This document shows, one piece after another, positions 45,518 to 55,324 of a stretch of DNA of 64,000 nucleotides. The notes under the pieces are model-generated. The model searched no databases. It was not told the DNA's origin and saw nothing but the letters and a program-made list of their open reading frames with translations. This DNA is from Afipia massiliensis (GTDB lineage Bacteria; Pseudomonadota; Alphaproteobacteria; Rhizobiales; Xanthobacteraceae): NCBI RefSeq assembly GCF_014203115.1, contig NZ_JACHIJ010000001.1, positions 620,001-684,000 on the forward strand, given 5' to 3'. The translations under genes and the position numbers were made by a program. How positions within the stretch are numbered: the stretch's first letter is position 1; each line of letters opens with the position of its first letter.

Positions 45518-47296
45518 TTACTCCGTCCCGAGATATGCGGAAATGACGTCAGGATGCTGCAGCACCGCCAGCGACTCACCGTCGGCAATACGCTTTCCGA
45601 AGTTCAGTACCGTGATGTGCTGTGCCGCCTCGCGCACGAGAGTCATATCGTGATCGATAATGAGGATGGTCAATCCCTGTGCCGCGATGCGCTTGAGCAG
45701 GTCATGCAGTTCGACTTTCTCGCTGGAATTCAGTCCCGCCGCCGGTTCATCCAGCAACAACAACACCGGATTGCCGGCGAGCGCGCGGGCGATTTCTATC
45801 AGCCGCTGATGGCCGTAAGAGAAGCTGGAGACCAGTTCGTTGGCCCGTCCACCCAGCCCGACAAACGTGAGAGCCGACATCGCGCGTTGCGTCAGTGCGT
45901 CCTGCCCTCCTTCGCCGATCAATGTATTGCCTGGACGTTCCGCGCCGATCACCACGTTCTCCAGCGCCGTCATTGAGCGGAACAGCCGTATGTTCTGGAA
46001 GGTACGGCCGAGACCCGCCGCCGTGCGCTGATGCGCCGGCATGTCCGTCACATCGGTGCCGTCGAGCACGATCTTTCCTGACGTGGTCTTGTAGAGGCCC
46101 GAGAGCATGTTGAGCGTGGTGGTCTTTCCAGACCCGTTGGGGCCGATCAGCGCATGCACGCTGCCCCGGCGGACCGACAGATCGACCTTGTCGACCGCTT
46201 TCAGGCCACCAAAATGTTTCGACAGCCCTATCACTTCGAGAACCATGTCCCCGCCGGTCTGTGCCGGTTTGAGCAGCAACGCAGGACTTGCGATATGGGG
46301 TGGCGTTTTCGCCCGCCATTTGGTGATCAGTTCCTGAACGAAGCCCCAGATGCCATCCGGCATGAAGCGCACGATTAGGATCACGAACAGACCGTAAATG
46401 GCGAGGTACAACCCCGGTATGGTTTTGAGAAAACGCAGCCATTCCGGAATAAGGATCAGCAGGCCGGTACCGATGGCCGCTCCGATTGGCGACGCCACGC
46501 CGCCGAGCAACGCCATGGTCAGGAATACGATCGACTCGGCAAACGAGAACTGATCCGGGCTGACGTAGGAGAATCCGCCGGCGTAGAGCCCGCCGCCGAT
46601 GCCGCCGAGCAATGCGGAGAGTGCGAACGCGGCCACCTTGGTGCGAAAGATGTCGATGCCCGCCACGCCAGCGGCGAGTTCGTTGTCGCGAACCGCGCGC
46701 ATCGCCCGGCCGATCCGCGTGTCAGGCAGGTGCCAGACGATGTATCCAATCAGAGCTAGCGCTGCGACGCAAAAAGCCAGGAAGGACTGCTGCGACTGGA
46801 ACAATGCAGGCCGGCCGATTTTCGAGATGCCGTCGGGACCGCGCGTGAGCCAGATCGCGTTGATCATGACCAAGGTCACGATCTGCTGAAACGAGATCGT
46901 CACCATCGCGAGGTAGTGACCGCCGAGCTTCAGCGTTGTCATGCCCAGCACAGCGCCCGCGAGCAGTGCGAGCAACGATCCACCGATGAGGCATACCCAG
47001 AAGTTGATCTGGTAATCGGCGGTGCCGAGACCGACGACATAAGCGCCGAGGCCGAAGAACGCCGCCTGCGCCAGATTGATCTGTCCACACAGACCGAGCA
47101 CGATCGATAATCCGAACACGGCGATCGCGAACGTCGTGGCCTGCATCAGGATGTTGAGGACATATCCATCGAAGCTCATCGTGGCCGCCGCGAACACGGC
47201 GACCGCGGCCGCGATGAAATACGGCAAGTGGCGCAGCACCAGTGGGGTGGAACGCATGGTGGCGATGACGGGCATGTTTTCGCTGGGCACGCTCAT
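45518..47296 (-). CDS. LivM-LivG fusion: permease and ATPase in one chain
   Basis: A 592-residue fusion. Residues 25-330 form a LivM permease (about nine helices, conserved LGLCGQINLAQAAFFGLGAY and RAMRAVRDNELAAGVAG). After a short linker, a complete LivG ATPase starts at residue 351 (Walker A GPNGSGKT, 385-392; signature FSYGHQRL; Walker B LLLLDEPAAGLN). The fusion replaces two subunits and fixes their stoichiometry. It overlaps livH by four bases. No frameshift is visible at the junction. Confidence 0.93.
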   Translation of the reverse strand: MSVPSENMPVIATMRSTPLVLRHLPYFIAAAVAVFAAATMSFDGYVLNILMQATTFAIAVFGLSIVLGLCGQINLAQAAFFGLGAYVVGLGTADYQINFWVCLIGGSLLALLAGAVLGMTTLKLGGHYLAMVTISFQQIVTLVMINAIWLTRGPDGISKIGRPALFQSQQSFLAFCVAALALIGYIVWHLPDTRIGRAMRAVRDNELAAGVAGIDIFRTKVAAFALSALLGGIGGGLYAGGFSYVSPDQFSFAESIVFLTMALLGGVASPIGAAIGTGLLILIPEWLRFLKTIPGLYLAIYGLFVILIVRFMPDGIWGFVQELITKWRAKTPPHIASPALLLKPAQTGGDMVLEVIGLSKHFGGLKAVDKVDLSVRRGSVHALIGPNGSGKTTTLNMLSGLYKTTSGKIVLDGTDVTDMPAHQRTAAGLGRTFQNIRLFRSMTALENVVIGAERPGNTLIGEGGQDALTQRAMSALTFVGLGGRANELVSSFSYGHQRLIEIARALAGNPVLLLLDEPAAGLNSSEKVELHDLLKRIAAQGLTILIIDHDMTLVREAAQHITVLNFGKRIADGESLAVLQHPDVISAYLGTE

Positions 47297-48168
47297 GCTT
47301 TTTCCGCCACGCGTTCGCCGAAGATACCTTGCGGACGAAAGACCAGAAACGCGATCAGCACGAGGAATGCGAACGCATCCTTGTAAGGCACGGACACGTA
47401 AGCCGCCCCGAAGGTCTCGATGATGCCAAGCGCGATGCCGCCGATGATCGCACCCGTGACGTCACCGAAACCGCCGATAATGGTGGCGGCGAATGCCTTC
47501 AGCGCGATGGTCGCGCCCATCTGAATCGAGACGAACAGAATGGGAGCCACCAGAATGCCAGCCAGCCCTCCGAGCACCGCGGAGTATATGAACGTGATCA
47601 TGATCATGCTGGACACCGAGATGCCAAGCAGCGACGCCATCTCCTTGTCCTGCGAGGTCGCCTGCAGTTTCTTGCCGAGCATCGTGTGCTCGAAAAACCA
47701 GTAATTCAGGATCACCAGCGCGATGGTGACGGCAATGATCAGCAGATACTGGCTGTCGAGATAGACCGGCCCCAACTGGATGCCCGGCGTCTCGAACCAG
47801 CCTTCCAGCACTTGCGGCGCAGGCCCGTAGATCGCCAGCACCGAGTTGGCCAGAAAGATCGACGCACCGATGGTGGCGATGATGACTGGCAGGAAGGTGC
47901 GGTGGCGCAGCGGATAATAAACCCCGAGATTGAAGATCACGCCGAACAGCGCCATCCCTCCCAGCGAGATCAGGAACGACAGCCAGTACGGCCATTGCAG
48001 ATCGACTGCAAACACCACCATCAGGAATGCCGCCACCATCGAAAACTCGCCCTGGGCGAAGTTCACCACGTTGGTCGCACGGAAAATCAGCACAAATCCC
48101 AGCGCCACAAGCGCGTAAACCGAGCCGATACCGATGCCCGTGAAGAGCAACTGAAGAACCTGATCCAT
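47293..48168 (-). CDS. livH: Branched-chain-type ABC transporter permease LivH (first set)
   Basis: A 291-residue permease of the LivH family with about eight helices and the conserved GLGFVLIFRATNVVNFAQGE-like start (here VALGFVLIFRATNVVNFAQ) and TIIGGFGDVTGAIIGG. It overlaps the LivM-LivG fusion by four bases and follows the binding protein after 105 bases. Confidence 0.92.
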   Translation of the reverse strand: MDQVLQLLFTGIGIGSVYALVALGFVLIFRATNVVNFAQGEFSMVAAFLMVVFAVDLQWPYWLSFLISLGGMALFGVIFNLGVYYPLRHRTFLPVIIATIGASIFLANSVLAIYGPAPQVLEGWFETPGIQLGPVYLDSQYLLIIAVTIALVILNYWFFEHTMLGKKLQATSQDKEMASLLGISVSSMIMITFIYSAVLGGLAGILVAPILFVSIQMGATIALKAFAATIIGGFGDVTGAIIGGIALGIIETFGAAYVSVPYKDAFAFLVLIAFLVFRPQGIFGERVAEKA

Positions 48169-48273
48169 GAAAATCGACTTTCGGGATTCGTCGCGATCGG
48201 AAGGATGACCGGCTCATATCGAGACATGCTCAAGGAAATGCGGCGGCTCCCCTGAAGAAAGCCGCCGCGACGA

Positions 48274-49419
48274 TCACTTGGCCGCTTCGATATGCTTCTC
48301 GAAGACGATATTTCCCTTCTCGTTCTTCACGATGTTGTAGCCGTGAAGGCCGTCGCCGTTGGCGTCGAAGTTGTATTCACCCTCCGCGCCGTCATGCTTC
48401 TTGATCGCGAGGATCGCCGTGCGGACCTTCTCAGGTTCCGTCGACTTCGCGGTGTTCATCGCCTTCGCCAGCACATTGACCGCGTCGTAAGTCCAGGCGC
48501 TCTGGTTGTCAGGCGCGAGCTTGTAGGCATCGCGATAGGCCTTGCCATACGCCTTGGCTGCCGGGCTCGAATCTTCGGCATAATCGGCAACGCCGTAAGT
48601 CCCGTACAGCGACGCGCCCGCAAGACGCGTCGATGACACACCGACGATGGATGGCGAGCCGACCCACGGAATGTTGACGCCAAGCTGGCGCAACTGACGG
48701 GCGAAGATGCCGAGATCGTTCTCGAAGGTGAAATAAGAGCCCAGAACGTCTGCGCCCGATTGCTTGATCGCCAGCACCACCGGGGTGAAATCCTGGCTCT
48801 GGTTCGCATAGCCTTGGACCAGCACCGGCGTCACGCCAAGTTTGCTCAATCCCTCGGCGAGCGCCTTGCCGCCTGCCGTACCGAACGCGTCGGTGGAATG
48901 CAGCACCGCCCATTTCTTCTTGCCGAGCGTGTTGGTGCCGTAGTCAGCAATCACTCTCCCGGAATAGCTATCATTGGGGCGAAAGCGAAACAGCCACTTG
49001 TTGCCCATATGGGTGAGGTTTGGATCGGTCCCACCGATCGCCATCGGTTTGCCAAGCTTCAGAACGTCCGGCGCCATCGCGTGGACCTGGGTCGAGCGGA
49101 TCGAGCCGAGGAAGGCGACGATATCCTGCTGGGCGGCGAGCTTGGAGAATGCGAGGACAACACCCGGGTTCGTAGTCTGGTCATCTTCGGTAATGAGTTC
49201 GACCTGCTTGCCGAGAATACCGCCAGCCTTGTTGACGGCATCGAGCGCCAGCTTTGCGCCGTTGAGGGCGAACTTGCCCTGCTCGGCGGCCGATCCGGTC
49301 ACCGGAAGAACCATGCCGATCTTGATGGTGGCGCCTTGGGCTCCGGCGCTTTTGATGAATGCTGGCGCCGCAAGAGTTGCGGCGACGCCGACAGAAAAAT
49401 CGCGTCGCGTTAATTTCAT
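48274..49419 (-). CDS. Branched-chain-type ABC transporter binding protein, Tat-exported (first set)
   Basis: A 381-residue LivJ-type periplasmic binding protein with a twin-arginine signal (TRRDFSVGVAATLAAPAF) and the type I fold (IKIGMVLPVTGSAAEQG). The ATG at 49419 is preceded by gggagga. It heads the operon that continues through livH, LivM-LivG, livF and the sugar-acid catabolic enzymes. Ligand unknown; context suggests a sugar acid. Confidence 0.9.
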   Translation of the reverse strand: MKLTRRDFSVGVAATLAAPAFIKSAGAQGATIKIGMVLPVTGSAAEQGKFALNGAKLALDAVNKAGGILGKQVELITEDDQTTNPGVVLAFSKLAAQQDIVAFLGSIRSTQVHAMAPDVLKLGKPMAIGGTDPNLTHMGNKWLFRFRPNDSYSGRVIADYGTNTLGKKKWAVLHSTDAFGTAGGKALAEGLSKLGVTPVLVQGYANQSQDFTPVVLAIKQSGADVLGSYFTFENDLGIFARQLRQLGVNIPWVGSPSIVGVSSTRLAGASLYGTYGVADYAEDSSPAAKAYGKAYRDAYKLAPDNQSAWTYDAVNVLAKAMNTAKSTEPEKVRTAILAIKKHDGAEGEYNFDANGDGLHGYNIVKNEKGNIVFEKHIEAAK

Positions 49420-49722
49420 TCGTCGTCCTCCCAAATGACCGTGCTTTTGTCCGCCGGCCTTGGGGAGGATTAGATGTCCGAAAAACCAGATTGTCCATCG
49501 ATCCGAGGAGGAAATATTTCAAACATCCGATCATTGCGCTGCAACGCGCGAAATGACCGGAAGACGCCCGGAAATCGCCAGATACCCATCCGTCATAAGA
49601 CTGACAGGAAACGCCTTCTGGCGATTTTGTCATTTTGGTGCACTGCGCTACATTTTCGGGTGAACCAAAGCGTGCTATGAGCGACCAATACTTATCGCGA
49701 CCGCAACCGATGGTGTTTAGCA
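49420..49722. other. Divergent promoter region with an 11-base inverted repeat
   Basis: A 303-base gene-free stretch between the Liv operon (minus) and a secreted protein (plus). It holds an 11-base inverted repeat, AAATCGCCAGA (49572-49582) and TCTGGCGATTT (49617-49627), 34 bases apart. I see no convincing sigma-70 elements and no coding signal. Confidence 0.5.
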
Positions 49723-50226
49723 ATGTCTTTTCCCGCTTCGAGTTTTGATTTTCGGCGTTTCCGCAGCGCGACCTTGGCCACAGCCGTTCTGATGGTCCCG
49801 GCATTCGCGCAGGCCGATTCCGCCCCGTTTGCCAATTTTGCAGGCAACTGGTCTGGCAACGGCACGATCACCATCGCGGAGGGCGGAACGGAGCGCATCC
49901 GCTGCCGTGGCACCTACACCGTCGATGGCAGCGGTAACAACCTTCATCAGGTTCTGCGCTGCGCTAGCGACAGCTATAGATTTGAGCTGACCAGCGACAT
50001 CGCAGCCAGGGGTGGCAACATCACCGGCTCCTGGAGTGAAGCCAGCCGCGGCGTCAACGGCACCGTCGAGGGCAGCATCGCGAATGGCCAAGTAAGCGCC
50101 CTGGTCCAGACCAACGGTTACGCTGCGAGTTTCAACGTCACGACCCGCGGCAACAAGCAATCGGTCAATATCAGTTCCAAGGGCGAGCTTCGCGGCGTCA
50201 CGATCAGCCTGGCGCGCAGCAACTAA
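49723..50226 (+). CDS. Secreted protein of unknown function
   Basis: A 167-residue protein with a signal peptide (about residues 1-31, ending FAQA) and a compact beta-rich domain (FANFAGNWSGNGTITIAEG, two cysteines in IRCRGTY and LRCASD). I recognise it only as a hypothetical family found in related alphaproteobacteria. The cysteines could form one disulphide. It is monocistronic, with a strong terminator shared with the converging RND gene. Confidence 0.75.
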   Translation: MSFPASSFDFRRFRSATLATAVLMVPAFAQADSAPFANFAGNWSGNGTITIAEGGTERIRCRGTYTVDGSGNNLHQVLRCASDSYRFELTSDIAARGGNITGSWSEASRGVNGTVEGSIANGQVSALVQTNGYAASFNVTTRGNKQSVNISSKGELRGVTISLARSN

Positions 50227-50243
50227 GCCCTGCAATCGACCAT

Positions 50244-50280
50244 CAAAAAAGCCCGCCGATAAGAAATCGGCGGGCTTTTT
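50244..50280. terminator. Bidirectional terminator between the secreted protein and the RND transporter
   Basis: Perfect 10-base stem GCCCGCCGAT / ATCGGCGGGC with loop AAGAA, an A-run before and a T-run after. It serves both converging genes. Confidence 0.92.
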
Positions 50281-50301
50281 GCTGTCCGGGATGACGTCTG
50301 C

Positions 50302-52656
50302 CTACTTGCTGCGCATTGCCGCCTTCAGGCGATGCGACGTGCTCATCAGCCACATCGCCGTCGGCCGAAGGATGAAGAGATCGGCAATCAGCGCCGCGAT
50401 CATCGAGAAGGCGCTGAGCCAGCCGAACAGGCGCAGCGACGGCAGATCCGAGAACACCGTCACTACCAGGCCGCACGCCAGCACCACCGTGGTCAGGATC
50501 AAAGCCGGCCCGACCAATACGGTGGCGCGCTCGACCGCCTGCGCTTCGTCGACACCGGGCTTTTCCTCCAGCCGCAGCCGGTTGAGGAAATGGATGGTCG
50601 CGCTCAATCCAAGGCCAAACGATACGGTCAGTGCGACCACGCTGGCGAATTGCAGCCCCTCCCCCAGAAACCACAACACGGTTCCTGACAGCACCACCGG
50701 GAAGATGCCGGGAAGGATGCTCGCGAACATCACCACTACGGAGCGGAACGCCAGTCCGATGAAAACTGCAACCAGAAGAAACTCGATGGTGAGGCCGGCA
50801 TTGAGCTTGCCGATCATGCTGGCACTGTTTCGCGCCGCGATGGCGGACAGACCAGTCACGGCGACATTGTAACCGGGATGTGCGCTTCGGACCGCGCCCA
50901 TCGCCGCGTCGAGCTTATCGACCGTCGGCAAAATCTGGCTGGAGTCGAGATCCGGCACCCGCCCCGACACCACCACCGCGTCCTCATTCTCGGAGATGAA
51001 GCGCCGCGACAGATACTTCGGCAGCAGATCGACATATTCCTTCAGGATCGCCACGTCCGAGCGTCCGGCTTTTTCGGCCAGCCAGCGCCGCAGCGTCTCG
51101 ATCGACCACACGTTGCCGACACCCGCCTGCTTTTCAATGATGGTGTGAACGGCCGCGATGGTATCGAGCGTTTCCTTATCGTAGAGCGATTTACCCTTCG
51201 GGAATTCGATCAGCACGTCGATCGGATTGGCGCCGGTGAGCTTGGCGTCGAGGCGACTGGAAGCTTCGACCGCCTGCTGCTTGTCCGGAACCTGATCGGC
51301 GAGCCGGTAACGCGGTTCAAGGCTCGCATAGATAATGCCGAGACCGAGCACCACAAGCAGCGCAATCAGACTGAAAAGACCCGGACGGCCGACCATTCGC
51401 TTGGCGATAAACGCGCAGAACGCGCGCAAGGCTTCGACACCCCTGTCCGCGCCCTTGATCTTGGTGGCAAGCAGATTTTCCTTGCGGACCAACAGCACAC
51501 CGAACACCGGCACCAGCGACAGTACCGCGATCAGCGCGATGATCGTCGCCATCAGGCCTGCTTCGCCGAAGGTGCGGATCAGGTCGGAGTCGGAGAACTG
51601 CAACGCGAGGAACGAGAGCGCGGCGGTGCCATGGGTCAGCACGCAGGCTGGACCGACCACCAGCACGGCGTTGCGGAAGGCCGTGTATTTGTCCTCGCCC
51701 GCAATCAAACGATCACGCGCAGCGAAGGTGAGCTGCATCGAGTCCGCAAAACTGATGACCATGATGAGCGGCGTCATCACGTTCAGGAACATGTTGAGGC
51801 TGAATCCGAGCCAGCCCAGCGTGCCGATCGAGAGCAGGATCGCCAGCAGCGGCGGAAATGCCGCGACAATCATGAACGAGATACGGCGGAAGAAAATGAT
51901 CGCGATGATGCAGCCAGCCAGAATACCCGCGATGTTGTAGGTCAAGCCGTCACGCTCGACAGCGTTACGGATTTCAAGCTGCATCACTGGCACGCCGGAC
52001 AACTGGCTGCTGAGACCTGTTCCCTCCAGATCGTCCACCATCGTCTTGCGGACTTCGCCGATGGTGGTGTTGAGTCCCTTGTTGCCGACGATCGTGGGGT
52101 CCAGCGCCAGTACGATCAGCGCCAGCGTGCCGTCGTCCGACAGCAACTTGCCGCGAATGACCTCGTTGGCTTTGACCGTCTGGATAAACGCATCGTAGGC
52201 GGCGCCTTCCGGCAGCGTTTCCGGGAACAGCGCAGCGGGCAGCTTGCCGCCTTCGGGCGGCTGCCGCGCAGAAAAGAGAGAGATAATGCCGCGCGTACCG
52301 TCGATCAATTGCAGGTCGGTGACCAGATCGCGGAGCTTCTCGAGCGAGGCGCGCTCGAGCAGCGACTTGCCTTCCACGACCACCAGCACGTCATACTCGC
52401 TGGACGGGAAGCGCTTGGTCACTTCCTCATATTGCTTGTATTCGGGCGTATCGGAGCGAAACAGCTGGCTCAGCGAATCGTCGATCTTGATGCGCTGGAT
52501 GCCGAAAACCGCGACGACACAGAGCGCCAGCAGAATCGCGGCCGCCGTGCGGGGCGCGCGCAGCGCGATCAGCCCGATCCGTTCCAGACCGAACGCAATG
52601 CTGAAGTGTTGCTTTCCGGAATCGCTGTGGGCGGGCTCTTTTGAAATCTGGTGCAA
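50302..52656 (-). CDS. RND/MMPL-family transporter (HpnN-like architecture)
   Basis: A roughly 784-residue RND transporter: N-terminal helix, large periplasmic loop, six-helix block (about residues 250-390), second loop and C-terminal helix block. The layout parallels HpnN, so lipid or hydrophobic cargo is plausible, but no hpn gene adjoins it. The start is uncertain: the frame is open to 52830, with an ATG at 52764; I use the TTG at 52656, just before the conserved region, although no ribosome site supports it. Confidence 0.8.
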   Translation of the reverse strand: MHQISKEPAHSDSGKQHFSIAFGLERIGLIALRAPRTAAAILLALCVVAVFGIQRIKIDDSLSQLFRSDTPEYKQYEEVTKRFPSSEYDVLVVVEGKSLLERASLEKLRDLVTDLQLIDGTRGIISLFSARQPPEGGKLPAALFPETLPEGAAYDAFIQTVKANEVIRGKLLSDDGTLALIVLALDPTIVGNKGLNTTIGEVRKTMVDDLEGTGLSSQLSGVPVMQLEIRNAVERDGLTYNIAGILAGCIIAIIFFRRISFMIVAAFPPLLAILLSIGTLGWLGFSLNMFLNVMTPLIMVISFADSMQLTFAARDRLIAGEDKYTAFRNAVLVVGPACVLTHGTAALSFLALQFSDSDLIRTFGEAGLMATIIALIAVLSLVPVFGVLLVRKENLLATKIKGADRGVEALRAFCAFIAKRMVGRPGLFSLIALLVVLGLGIIYASLEPRYRLADQVPDKQQAVEASSRLDAKLTGANPIDVLIEFPKGKSLYDKETLDTIAAVHTIIEKQAGVGNVWSIETLRRWLAEKAGRSDVAILKEYVDLLPKYLSRRFISENEDAVVVSGRVPDLDSSQILPTVDKLDAAMGAVRSAHPGYNVAVTGLSAIAARNSASMIGKLNAGLTIEFLLVAVFIGLAFRSVVVMFASILPGIFPVVLSGTVLWFLGEGLQFASVVALTVSFGLGLSATIHFLNRLRLEEKPGVDEAQAVERATVLVGPALILTTVVLACGLVVTVFSDLPSLRLFGWLSAFSMIAALIADLFILRPTAMWLMSTSHRLKAAMRSK

Positions 52657-52918
52657 CTGGACAGTTCCGATTCGAAGGTAAGCCGACGTTTTATCTAGCA
52701 GATTCCGCGGGCACGCGAGGCATGCTACCAAATAAAGCAGGACTAAGTAGCCTCCACGACACATCCCGCTACGTTCGGCATACCACCTCACTGGAACGCA
52801 ACACCGTCCATGGGGCCAAATTTGCCCCAAAATGCGGCAAATCAGACGGTCTGCCGCGGTCCGCCGAAACCGAATACCGGCTTTTTATGCGCCGCCTGGT
52901 GCTGATATAACCCCCGCC

Positions 52919-53719
52919 ATGTCGTACAAAGTCGCCGCCTTTTATCAGTTTGTCGCCCTCCCCGATTTCGAAGCCCTGCGGGAGCCGCTGCGCAATATGT
53001 GCGTGGCACTCGACGTGCGGGGCATCATCCTGCTCGCTGCAGAGGGCATTAATGGGACCGTCGCCGGCCGCGAGGTCGCCATCGACGCCCTGATGAACCA
53101 GTTGCAACACGGCGCCTTGTTCGGCGGCCGCCTGGACGGTCTGGAGCTGAAGTTCTCGACCGCCTCCGACATGCCGTTCAACCGGATGAAGGTCCGGCTG
53201 AAAAAGGAGATCGTGCGGCTGGGCGATCCGGAAACCGATCCGAACGCCAAGGTCGGCATCTATGTCGATGCGGCGGACTGGAACGCGCTCATCAAACAGG
53301 ATGACGTGATGCTGCTCGACACCCGCAACGCTTTCGAGGTCGAGATGGGCACATTCGACGGCGCGATCGATCCGAAGATTTCCCGTTTCGGTGAATTCCC
53401 TGATTTTGCCGGCCGGACGCTCGACCCGAACAAGCACAAGAAAATCGCGATGTTCTGCACCGGCGGCATCCGCTGCGAAAAGGCCAGCTCCTACCTGCTG
53501 TCGCAGGGTTTTAATGAGGTCTATCACCTCAAGGGCGGCATCCTGAAATATCTCGAGGACGTCCCGCAGGAGCAAAGCCTGTGGCGCGGCGAATGCTTCG
53601 TGTTCGACCAGCGCATCGCGCTCGGCCACGGGCTGAGCGAGCGTCAGGCAGTGCGCGGAGACGGAGCGGATCACACCGACGCAACCGAAATCGAGATGAG
53701 CGAGCAGGCCAATGATTGA
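52919..53719 (+). CDS. trhO: tRNA uridine 5-hydroxylase TrhO (rhodanese domain)
   Basis: A 266-residue UPF0176/YceA-family protein: N-terminal ferredoxin-like domain ([23 protein letters not shown]) and a rhodanese domain with catalytic C180 in [15 protein letters not shown]. TrhO performs oxygen-dependent hydroxylation of U34 in certain tRNAs. The ATG at 52919 fits family starts; the open frame upstream looks spurious. It overlaps slyX by eight bases. Confidence 0.9.
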   Translation: MSYKVAAFYQFVALPDFEALREPLRNMCVALDVRGIILLAAEGINGTVAGREVAIDALMNQLQHGALFGGRLDGLELKFSTASDMPFNRMKVRLKKEIVRLGDPETDPNAKVGIYVDAADWNALIKQDDVMLLDTRNAFEVEMGTFDGAIDPKISRFGEFPDFAGRTLDPNKHKKIAMFCTGGIRCEKASSYLLSQGFNEVYHLKGGILKYLEDVPQEQSLWRGECFVFDQRIALGHGLSERQAVRGDGADHTDATEIEMSEQAND

Positions 53720-53930
53720 AACCCCCTCGCCCGTCGCGCGGATCGATGCGCTGGAAATCCGGATCGTTCATCTGGATGAGACCATCGAGGCCCTGAACAC
53801 GACCATCACCGCGCAATGGAAGCAGATCGATGCCCTGAGCCGCGAGATGCTTAACCTGCGCGAACGGCTCGAAGACGCCGAGATGAAATCGGGCGCGGGC
53901 CCCACGAATGAGCCGCCGCCGCATTACTGA
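53712..53930 (+). CDS. slyX: SlyX-family coiled-coil protein
   Basis: A 72-residue protein that is one long predicted coiled coil ([20 protein letters not shown] onward) with a Pro-rich C-terminus (NEPPPHY), typical of SlyX. Function is unknown. Its start overlaps the end of trhO by eight bases, so the two are translated from one message. Confidence 0.88.
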   Translation: MIETPSPVARIDALEIRIVHLDETIEALNTTITAQWKQIDALSREMLNLRERLEDAEMKSGAGPTNEPPPHY

Positions 53931-53934
53931 GCAG

Positions 53935-53950
53935 TGTCACAACTGTGACA
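53935..53950. promoter_or_regulatory. Palindrome upstream of the second Liv transporter
   Basis: TGTCACA and TGTGACA are perfect inverted arms around AC, located 110-125 bases before the binding-protein start and just after slyX. The size and symmetry suit a dimeric regulator. It is an outward version of a CRP/FNR-like half-site pair, so I leave the factor unassigned. Confidence 0.4.
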
Positions 53951-54059
53951 ACCAAGGCCTGCTGACAATTCATCGTCCTGATCCGTGGATGTCTGCAAAA
54001 AAATTGGTAATTCCAGCGCGGGCATGTATCGTCCCCTCAAGGAAATGGGGAGGACATCA

Positions 54060-55241
54060 ATGCGTAAGATTGCAATTCTCGCAGGCGTCGCGGCTGTGCT
54101 GGCTGCAGCACCGGCATCCGCGCAAGATCTGAAGATCGCGCTGATTTACGGCAAGACCGGACCGCTGGAAGCCTATGCCAAGCAGACCGAGAACGGCCTG
54201 CGCATGGGTCTGGAATACGCCACCAAGAACACCATGACGGTCGATGGCCGCAAGATCGTCCTCATCACCAAGGACGATCAGGGCAAGCCGGACCTCGCCA
54301 AGGCGGCGCTGGCCGAAGCCTATCAGGACGACAAGGTCGATCTCGCGATCGGCACGACCGCTTCGGGCGCGGCACTAGCCATGCTGCCGGTCGCCGAAGA
54401 AAACAAGAAAGTGCTGATCGTCGAGCCGGCCGTCGCCGACGCGATCACTGGCGAAAAGTGGAATCGCTACATCTTCCGTACCGGACGTAACTCGTCGCAG
54501 GACGCGATCTCCAACGCGGTCGCCATCGGCAAGCAGGGCGTGACCATCGCAACCCTCGGCCAGGACAACGCCTTCGGCCGCGACGGTGTCGCAGCGTTCA
54601 AGGAAGCGCTCTCCAAGACCGGCGCAACGCTGGCAGCGGAAGAATACGTTCCGCCCGCGACCACCGACTTCACCGCCGCAGGTCAGCGCCTGTTCGACGC
54701 ACTGAAGGACAAGCCGGGCCGCAAGATCATCTGGGTGATCTGGGCCGGCGGCGGCGATCCGCTGACCAAGATCCAGGACATGGACCCGAAGCGCTACAGC
54801 ATCGAGCTCTCCACCGGCGGCAACATCCTGCCCGCGCTCGCCGCCTACAAGCGGCTGCCCGGTATGGAAGGCGCCACCTATTACTATTACGGCATCCCGA
54901 AGAATCCGATCAACGAGTGGCTCGTCACCGAGCACCAGAAGCGCTTCAACGCGCCGCCGGACTTCTTCACGGCGGGCGGCTTCGCCGCGGCGATGGCTGC
55001 GGTCACCGCCGTGCAGAAGGCGAAGTCGACCGACACCGAGAAGCTGATCGCGGCGATGGAAGGCATGGAGTTCGATACGCCGAAGGGCAAGATGATGTTC
55101 CGCAAGGAAGATCATCAGGCGCTGCAGAGCATGTATCACTTCCGCGTCAAGGTCGATCCGAACCTCGCATGGGCCGACAACGAGCTGGTGCGCGAACTCA
55201 AGATCGAGGACATGCAGATCCCGATCAAGAACAAGCGGTAA
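54060..55241 (+). CDS. Branched-chain-type ABC transporter binding protein (second set)
   Basis: A 393-residue LivJ-like periplasmic protein. The signal peptide spans about residues 1-21 (ending ASAQ; Sec-type, unlike the Tat-exported partner of the first set). The type I fold begins DLKIALIYGKTGPLEAYA. The ATG is preceded by GGGGAGGA. It is separated from its ATPase by a 203-base gap full of palindromes, so expression of the binding protein may differ from the membrane parts. Ligand unknown. Confidence 0.9.
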   Translation: MRKIAILAGVAAVLAAAPASAQDLKIALIYGKTGPLEAYAKQTENGLRMGLEYATKNTMTVDGRKIVLITKDDQGKPDLAKAALAEAYQDDKVDLAIGTTASGAALAMLPVAEENKKVLIVEPAVADAITGEKWNRYIFRTGRNSSQDAISNAVAIGKQGVTIATLGQDNAFGRDGVAAFKEALSKTGATLAAEEYVPPATTDFTAAGQRLFDALKDKPGRKIIWVIWAGGGDPLTKIQDMDPKRYSIELSTGGNILPALAAYKRLPGMEGATYYYYGIPKNPINEWLVTEHQKRFNAPPDFFTAGGFAAAMAAVTAVQKAKSTDTEKLIAAMEGMEFDTPKGKMMFRKEDHQALQSMYHFRVKVDPNLAWADNELVRELKIEDMQIPIKNKR

Positions 55242-55261
55242 GAACTGTTCGACTCAACTCT

Positions 55262-55289
55262 TCACCTCTCCCCGCCTGCGGGGAGAGGT
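55262..55289. repeat. ACCTCTCCCCGC-type palindrome
   Basis: Arms ACCTCTCCCCGC and GCGGGGAGAGGT (12 bases, perfect) around CT, within TTCACC flanking sequence. It is the same design as the element at 42781-42810. It lies 20 bases after the binding-protein stop. Confidence 0.75.
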
Positions 55290-55324
55290 CGGAGACTGAG
55301 CAGCAAGCGTCGCTGCACATTCAA

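Noticed and set aside
50878..52644. A 588-codon plus-strand frame across the RND transporter.
   Set aside because: Composition (Arg/Gln/Asp-rich, no hydrophobic core pattern) marks it as a shadow of the real minus-strand gene.
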